From assembly GCA_001579985.1 (NCBI GenBank), contig LRSR01005291.1, positions 1 through 29,199 on the forward strand: a stretch of 29,199 nt of DNA, read 5' to 3'. Below the pieces are notes generated by a model. It was not told the origin of the DNA. It saw only the letters and a program-made list of their open reading frames with translations, and ran no database searches. Below, in pieces: positions 23,236 to 29,199 of the stretch. This stretch comes from Hypsibius dujardini (Eukaryota; Tardigrada; Eutardigrada; Parachela; Hypsibiidae). Made by a program: the position numbers and the translations under genes. Every line of letters begins with the position of its first letter. The stretch's first letter is position 1.

Positions 23236-25831
23236 ATGGGTTGTATACCCTCCAAAGGAGAGGTCATTATGGCTCCTGCAAAGTCAGAATATCAACACGC
23301 TCTCCCAGCCAATGGCAAGGACGGCAAACCAGCACCAGAAACTGCTCGAAAGAAAGGCTCCAAGTCAGAAGCAGCGCCATCTGCTGTTACAGAGAATGCA
23401 GACACTGCCAAGAACGCAAAGAAACCCAGCAATGGATGGATAGATGGCGGACCTGGTCAGGATATATAGTCCAACTTAAAGCATGCACCCTGTGCAAATC
23501 TGCATAACTCATCAACAGCTTTAAGCTAATAGGCTGGCATTTTACAGGCGAACTTACTGGTGGCTTTTCGACTGACGTCAATAGAACTGAAGTAACTGGT
23601 AAGAAATTTTAATTATACTGCGATAAATCGCAAACGATTAGAAACACATTGATTAGTGAGATTTTAGACAAAGCGTTGACAAGGAGGAACAGTAAGTGGG
23701 CCAAGCATTATTAAACTTTACATTCCAGATGCTCATGAACCGGATCTTATCGGCCAGCATCCTCCTGTTGCTCAATTGGACACTGCCAATCTCGATGCGA
23801 CAGCTCCCCTTGAAGCTAGTCAGGCTTTGCCCCTTAATTCCGACGAGGAAGCGACTCGTACGGAAAAGAACGAACATCCGCCTTTGAACCAGAATCGCCG
23901 GTACTTTGTCGGTAAGCTATCATTCTTATTTGTGCTGATTAACATGCGTGGCAAAGCAGAATTATTGCTTCTCAAATAGTCTTTCTTCATGCCCAAAAAT
24001 ACCTTGTGAGCTTCAGTGTGAATTTAATTTAAAACCTGCTAATTCAATCGAAAGTAATATGCGTTAGAAAGAACGATAAGGAATTTGCAGTCATTCATTA
24101 AACCATAGAGGAGTTTTTTTTTACATAATCAGACAACGCGGACTAGAGTTTTAACTTTTCTAATACTAGAAGCATAAAAATGTAAATCCGATCAAAACAT
24201 AGTGTTGGAAAAACAAGTGCATCACTTAATGTGCCTGCTCCAGCTAGTAGGCGTGAATCGAGGACTGGGGAGTTGAAGCAGTGCTGAAGTATGACGGGCG
24301 GGTGTTAGTTAATTTCCGGAAAAAGCATCGGTTAACTGCGTCAACTGTCACGCAGACAGGTTCACTTCACGGAGACGATCAAAAACGGAAATCGATATGA
24401 GACTAGAGAATACCCTACAATCCAAGTACAGATTTGCTTCTGGCCACTTGCTCTATGACCAAACCGAAACGGTATACAGAATACGTTCATCATGTCCCGA
24501 TCATCAAACGGTCGGGTCAGGGACAGAGTGCCTGTATTTATAGTAAGGCACCACAATCTTGCTATCTGTTTCTTGTCCACCAGACCGCAAAGTGACCCGT
24601 CCTAATCAAGGATGTACATGTATACAACGTACAACTGGGACGGTTATCAAGCCGGCCGGAAATTGTAGTGGAGCGTGGATGAAGTCAAAAGTGGAAAGAA
24701 GCCATGCAGTATTTGCATGGAGAGTAGAGAGAGATAGGAGGAGGTTAGGATTGTTCAGCACAGCCTGGGTTTCCTGATTTGAGATTGGCTCAGCCTAGAC
24801 AAGAGAGAGAAGCGAAAGTAGTGGAGAAAAGTAATGTTTGCCAAGGGCTTATATTATATCTACATCTATTCTTATTCGTTCGTGCGTCGGACTATGTTCT
24901 GGGACTTCCTGTTCTCTCCCCTTACGCAAGGCGATGGTTACATAGGGACGAGACGAGAAGAGACATAGGCTCCCCAAAAAGAGAAAAAGGACCCCAGAAT
25001 AAAATCATTACTGAAATAATCAATGCGTTAAAGTGTCGCTGTCGCGGGGAAGGAAAAGGAAGGAGGATTTAGGAGTGTGAGAGTAGATGTGCAACCGAAC
25101 CGACTGAACGGGACACGAACGGCCCAGAATGTGTGTTTTACTCGTACTGGTAGTTTGGGCGCAAGTCGCGACCCCCCTCGCTGCACAATGCACAACCGTG
25201 AGATGGCCAATTGAGTCCATTATTTGACCTGACAGACAGGGAGACAGGGAGAGAGAAGGCGAGTACTTTTCTCTTCATCCTCTTCTTCATCTTCCCTACT
25301 CAGCGATACATACCGCTCTCCGCTCTCCTTTTCTTTGCAAACATCGCATATTTTTAGTCTGCAGCTGCCTGGTTTTTGCCGCTTTCCAGACGACCTGTCA
25401 GCCATCCCAACCTCCCAACATCACCTCGCTGCCACCCTCATTCAGTCGGTTTATCGAGGAAGACTCATTCGAAGAGGATTCCGCCCGAAGAATCGAGTCG
25501 ATCCTGTTTCTGACATGTCGTCGGACACCGCCCAAAAGTCTGCGACTGCTGGTAATAATGACAAGAACGCCGCTGGGACAACCCCCAAACAGGTATACAA
25601 GTTGTTCTTTACATACACAAGTATTAATCATTTTAACTGTTCCGCGAGAGTTTTTTCGTTGTATTTCACCCTCATACATTCCGATATTCTTTGCAGGCGG
25701 AAGAAGAAATTGACATTGACTTAAAAGATCCGGAAGTGGAGAAGGCCGCCATCAAGATACAAGGCGCATTCAAAGGCCTCAAAATGAAACGCAACAGTTC
25801 CAGCTCTGGAGCAGAACAAACACCAGGATGA
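23236..25831 (+). CDS. IQ-motif calmodulin-binding protein with N-terminal acylation signal (PEP-19/PCP4 and GAP-43/igloo-like)
   Basis: Family role: small IQ proteins of this group bind calmodulin, often Ca2+-free, and tune its availability at membranes. Exons: 23236-23455, 23548-23598, 23729-23911, 25390-25592, 25697-25831. Phases match (1, 1, 1, 0) and give 263 residues. The N terminus MGCIPSKGE is a typical myristoylation (Gly2) and palmitoylation (Cys3) signal, as in Drosophila igloo. Residues 10-150 are low-complexity, Ala/Lys/Asp-rich and likely disordered. IQ motif 1 is at about 166-182 (ATLIQSVYRGRLIRRGF). IQ motif 2 is at about 236-251 (AAIKIQGAFKGLKMKR) and is immediately preceded by the acidic EEEIDIDLKDPEVEK, the same order as the acidic segment plus IQ of PEP-19. 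Intron 3 is 1.48 kb, long for this window. The first exon's donor (GTCAGG) is the weakest splice call; reading through it reaches a stop after four codons (GQDI). Orthology to any one vertebrate gene is not claimed. Confidence 0.85.
23912..25389. other. Long intron 3 of the IQ-motif gene
   Basis: This is bounded by GTAAGC at 23912 and CTTTCCAG ending at 25389, with phase 1 preserved. Both strands carry only unrecognised short open frames. No nested gene or repeat was identified. An additional exon within it is possible but was not needed to keep the frame. Confidence 0.55.
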
Positions 25832-26042
25832 TGGAGGTTTCAGCCAAACATGCCACATCATATGCATAAAAACTGTAATGTATTCATTCATTCACTTCTG
25901 CATACGAAAATATGATGTTGGACTCAATTTGTGCGATTGTGCGCAATGTTCTAGTAATCCGTTTATGTCGCTACTTGTTCGCTTTCTCTTTCGAACAGTC
26001 CTTTTCTCAACATTCACTTTAGTCTCATCTAGAAATAGCCCA

Positions 26043-26584
26043 ATGGACTACTTGTGTCCATATCGCTATAATTACGATGCCTACACAGAAGATGACAATA
26101 AATGGCGTGAATTTTATAGAAACCAGCCAGTTACACTTTTTTCCACTTGTTCAGAAATCGAGTATAACCGACGTTTGGTGACAAATTGTCCATAACAAGT
26201 TATCCAGCTGATAATTAGGAGAAAACATTCCTCCACCTTTCAGAGTTTAAAAAAATGAAAAATATCGAACGGTTTTTTGGGAAGTACATTTTAGAGGGTA
26301 CTTTTATCCAGCACACTTGCGCAGTGCATTGCGCAGTGCCCAACACTCTGCAACTGGAAACTGGTCAACATAAATTTGTTAAGCTGTTCCCTGATGTAGT
26401 TTTGCCACCTGGATTGACCAAAAGCAGGAGGAAATATCTTGAAAAGCAGATTGTGATGCATGTAGAAGAGGATAAACACGCTGAATTTCGGCAGTTATAC
26501 TACAACGATCAAGAGTCTGTCGCCATTGGATCTTCTCAGACAGCGGAGGTGGAAATTTCTTTCTCACAGATGTCAGTAAAGTAA
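26043..26584 (+). CDS. Tentative two-exon gene, unknown function, 156 residues
   Basis: I do not recognise this protein. Exon 1 (26043-26172) starts MDYLCPYRYNYDAY and ends EIEYNR. Exon 2 (26244-26584) continues FKKMKNIERFFGKYILEG, then PDVVLPPGLTKSRRKYLEKQ, and ends SFSQMSVK. The acceptor (CCACCTTTCAG) is strong, the donor (GTTTGG) is weak, and the phase fits (C|AG gives Gln). The 71-base intron is typical of this window. The protein is charged, has Cys and His pairs (HTCAVHCAV), and lacks a signal peptide or membrane segment. It might instead be a single-exon gene at 26255-26584 or a 3' remnant of a larger gene. An extra upstream coding exon is possible because CATCTAG ends 13 bases before the ATG. 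Confidence 0.4.
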
Positions 26585-26897
26585 CTTGATCCTTTATACT
26601 TTGTATCATTTTTTGGTTTCAAGTACTTTCACTTCTGTTTCAGACGGCCGTTACGTTTGTTAAAGTTATTTTTTAGTTTTGTAGCACCGGTTACGCTCAA
26701 TTTTGGGACAGGTAGCATGCCGACTCAGTGAAAAACGACGTTTTTTGTTTACAACAGTGTTTATCGTTGTAATAAAAAAACTTTTTGATTTGGGGATCAG
26801 TGGGAGCAAAATTATTAATATCTAAAGGCTGAAATCGTTGAACGTTGTTTTCTCGAAAAGTCGTTTTTGGTCTACTGCTTGGTCACTATTCCGTTAC

Positions 26898-27040
26898 TGT
26901 ACTGCCGCGTTAGCTTCGTGCACTGCAAGAGCATTACTTCGTTATCCTAGCCCGTAGTGCACGTAAGCTCAAGCGCGGACCCATAGGTCTAAGTTTACGG
27001 TGGATCTACTTCTACTGCGTGAAGCTAACGCGGCAGTACA
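26898..27040. mobile_element. Small non-coding element with perfect 20-bp terminal inverted repeats
   Basis: The left end TGTACTGCCGCGTTAGCTTC (26898-26917) and right end 27021-27040 are perfect reverse complements. Inside, CGTGCACT (26917-26924) and AGTGCACG (26956-26963) form a second inverted pair. Total length is 143 bp with no coding capacity, as expected of a MITE. No convincing target-site duplication was seen. Confidence 0.75.
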
Positions 27041-27602
27041 AGTACTTTGTTACCTCCGTTCCGAATCGTGTAACCAAGCATTCAAAATGTTGGCCATTCA
27101 CCCCTGTCAGAAAACAGTGCAAACTCACTTTGTCAAAAAAAGTGTAAATGGTCGGTTTCTATAACATTCAGGCCAAATAATAGTTATTATGTTACAGTGT
27201 TATCTGCAGTCGTAACTTAAGAGTGCCAGCCCAAGAAGTTGCCTCTTTGGATGGCTTCTAGTGTTATTGTCACTTCCTCAAGGATGGTATGGGGCGCATG
27301 CGGCATATTCGCCCACCCACTTACCATACAACTGCGAAATTCTTCACATACTAACTAGTACTCGAAATATTTCTCCAACTTGACCTTTTATTCCGCAAAG
27401 TCCTTAACCTATGATATGCAACCGAAAGTCCTTCGGCTAGGGATTCAAGTTCATCGGGCATATATTTATTATAGGACATGCGTGGACTGTTGGGCTATAT
27501 AAACAACCAAATTGTTGAAGAAGAAAGTCAATTGTTGATGACTTATTCTTCGAGATAAACTCACTAAGTATACAAGAGATCTACGATACCGATGAGTGCA
27601 AT

Positions 27603-27620
27603 TGAGAGTAGCTACTCTCA
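27603..27620. repeat. 18-bp perfect palindrome
   Basis: TGAGAGTAGCTACTCTCA is its own reverse complement. It could be a binding site for a dimeric factor or chance. No gene lies immediately beside it. Confidence 0.9.
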
Positions 27621-28575
27621 TTATAGTGATATGTTCAGGCAATTTCAGCTGGCAATCCCTGTTACAGTATAGTCGCGTAAGTATCAATGCAGTAAAAAAG
27701 TGCCGGTGCCGGACTAGAACACAGGATGAAATGAAGCGATTGAAAGATTAGCGCTATATATTCCATTCTCCTACAATAAGCGTCCCAACTGATCGATCCA
27801 TTTCTCAATCAAATGAGACGTTTACACTGATTGCCAGATGACGTGAAAGAAAGGTGTATACTGTACCATAGTAAGAATGGAGGAATCTCTCTGTGGGTAC
27901 GGATGCGCTCTACGGATGGCCTTCGTGAGGGGCAGATTAGATTACGGCACACACACAGAGGACCCTTCCCGTACCAGATGATCAATTTTCATGGGAAATA
28001 CCCTCAGCAAACTAGAGGTAGAGGGCTTATGGTTCCGGCATACTGAGACCCGAAAAAAAAATCCATAATATTTGTGAGGAGCGCTCTACTGTATAGTAAT
28101 CTGTATAGTGTGCGACACTGGCATCCCGCTCCTGTCGTCGGTCTGTGACAGTAGCGTACCCCTGTATGTATATAGGAATAGGGAAAAGGTCAGGGCCACC
28201 GATCGGAGGAGAGGAGGGGGAAGGAGAATTAAAATCGATCCATTCCGATCCGACGCTAACTCTCTCAGCTCTGGAGGGTAGAGCTGCTGTGGAACCCAGC
28301 ACAGAAGCTCCAGCTATCGCAAATGCTTCATGACAACGGTGGGGGCATGCTTAGTTAAATAAGAACTTCCCGTTCATTATTCTTTCCAACTGAATCTTTC
28401 TACTTGAAATATAGACTTGCAATATCAGCACATTTTTGTATGTACCTGACCAGGACTATAATTTCAAGTTTAAATGTTAGCTTGCTTGGAGGATGTTAAA
28501 TCGTAACGATAAGGGAAGAAGCCGAATGGATAAGTAAACTGTTGCCCCACCGCCTTGATCGGTGGTGAACCAAAA

Positions 28576-29069
28576 ATGGCTTATAGCCACGATGACATCA
28601 CCGTTCTGGACAGCTGCACCGGCTCGCACTCGCACCAACCCACTGCGGCGGAACAAGAGGCCGAAATGGAACGTGCCGCACTGCAAAAACACTTGTAAGT
28701 TCTTTTGCGTTGACCAGGACAGTAAAGTAAACGTTTTGTAAACCTTAAATTTTGTCTTTTCAAAGGTCGGACAACGAGTAAGCAGCACAAGAGACACGAT
28801 CACATGTTATGCAATATCTTTGACAAGGAGCTGGTTTGTTTGTTAGCTTAATTGTCGGAGGCCGTCGCAGTCGTAGTGGCTCCGCCTTGTATACTAAAGA
28901 ACTCTTTAACGCCATCCTCAACAACAAGGATGGCCACGCCCACAATATAGGAGACTTTCTAACCGCTTTCACCAACAGCAACAACACTGACGATGATGGT
29001 GCACTTTTCGAACCGGAATTTCAAAGAGTAACTATTCTCCATCCCGTAGAAGGGAAGACATCCAGCGAG
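28576..29069 (+). CDS. 5' part of an unrecognised gene (first three exons, continues past the window)
   Basis: I do not recognise the product. Exon 1 (28576-28694) starts MAYSHDDITVLDSCTGSHSH and ends LQKHL at a GTAAGT donor. Exon 2 is a 12-base microexon (28766-28777, encoding SDN and part of Asp) between CAAAG and GTAAGC. Exon 3 (28847-29069) encodes LIVGGRRSRSGSALYTKELF, then HNIGDFLTAFTNSNNTDDDG, and ends EGKTSSE at GTAAGG. All phases match (2, 2, 0), giving 118 codons so far. The N terminus is polar and soluble, with no signal peptide. If the microexon were not spliced at its 3' side the frame would stop at TAA (28779-28781) after 44 residues. The remaining 130 bases of the window are intron or beyond. 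Confidence 0.6.
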
Positions 29070-29199
29070 GTAAGGAAGGTTTTATTATTATAAATATGTC
29101 TTCCATTATCGGTCGAAAGAGACCGAGAATGAAAGAATTGCTTCACTGTACACTGAAATTTTTCTTTTTACCTTGCGCTATTTCGTAACGGAATTATAG

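Larger units (their letters stand above)
26585..28575. other. Intergenic, contains a small inverted-repeat element
   Basis: No gene is supported. The stretch holds the 143-bp inverted-repeat element at 26898-27040 and an 18-bp perfect palindrome at 27603-27620. Open frames at 27469-27687, 27831-28046 and 28027-28302 have no recognisable domains. The right part should contain the promoter of the gene starting at 28576. Confidence 0.5.

Overview
The window looks like nuclear DNA of a small-intron animal. Protein-coding exons are joined by mostly GT-AG introns of roughly 58 to 370 bases, and the genes are animal signalling and ubiquitin genes. The combination of a Dixin orthologue, very short introns, moderate AT richness and many short inverted-repeat elements suggests an early-branching animal, most likely a demosponge. 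That assignment is inference, not read from a marker gene.

Layout, left to right. (1) 1056-4014, minus: a Dixin (DIXDC1/Ccd1) orthologue with a CH domain, a coiled coil and a C-terminal DIX domain in ten exons, plus a possible upstream exon at 6235-6357. (2) 8031-9968, minus: a complete BTBD10/KCTD20-type BTB protein in six exons, with one GC-AG intron and a stop codon inside its AATAAA signal. (3) 11764-16149, minus: a complete UBE3C-type HECT ubiquitin ligase, twelve exons, 1055 residues. (4) 17824-18536, minus: a broken Na+/K+-ATPase alpha copy that keeps introns but has a frameshift and large deletions. (5) 19766-21485: a degenerate pogo/Tigger-like DNA transposon with long terminal inverted repeats and TA target duplications, followed at 21517-21766 by a tandemly duplicated palindromic MITE. 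(6) 23236-25831, plus: a five-exon, 263-residue protein with an N-terminal MGC acylation signal and two IQ motifs, the second preceded by an acidic stretch as in PEP-19/PCP4. (7) 26043-26584, plus: a tentative two-exon gene of unknown function. (8) 26898-27040: a small element with perfect 20-bp inverted ends. (9) From 28576, plus: the start of an unrecognised gene that includes a 12-base microexon and runs off the right edge.

The three large genes lie on the minus strand but do not form an operon. Their known roles differ: Wnt/Dishevelled signalling, Akt/phosphatase regulation, and proteasome-linked ubiquitin chain extension. The right half holds most of the mobile and decayed sequence. All gene models were built by hand from splice signals, reading-frame phase and remembered family motifs. 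No search was run. I found no clearly new multi-gene system; the most interesting items are the IQ protein, the decayed ATPase copy between two inverted TATA-containing repeats, and the inverted-repeat elements.
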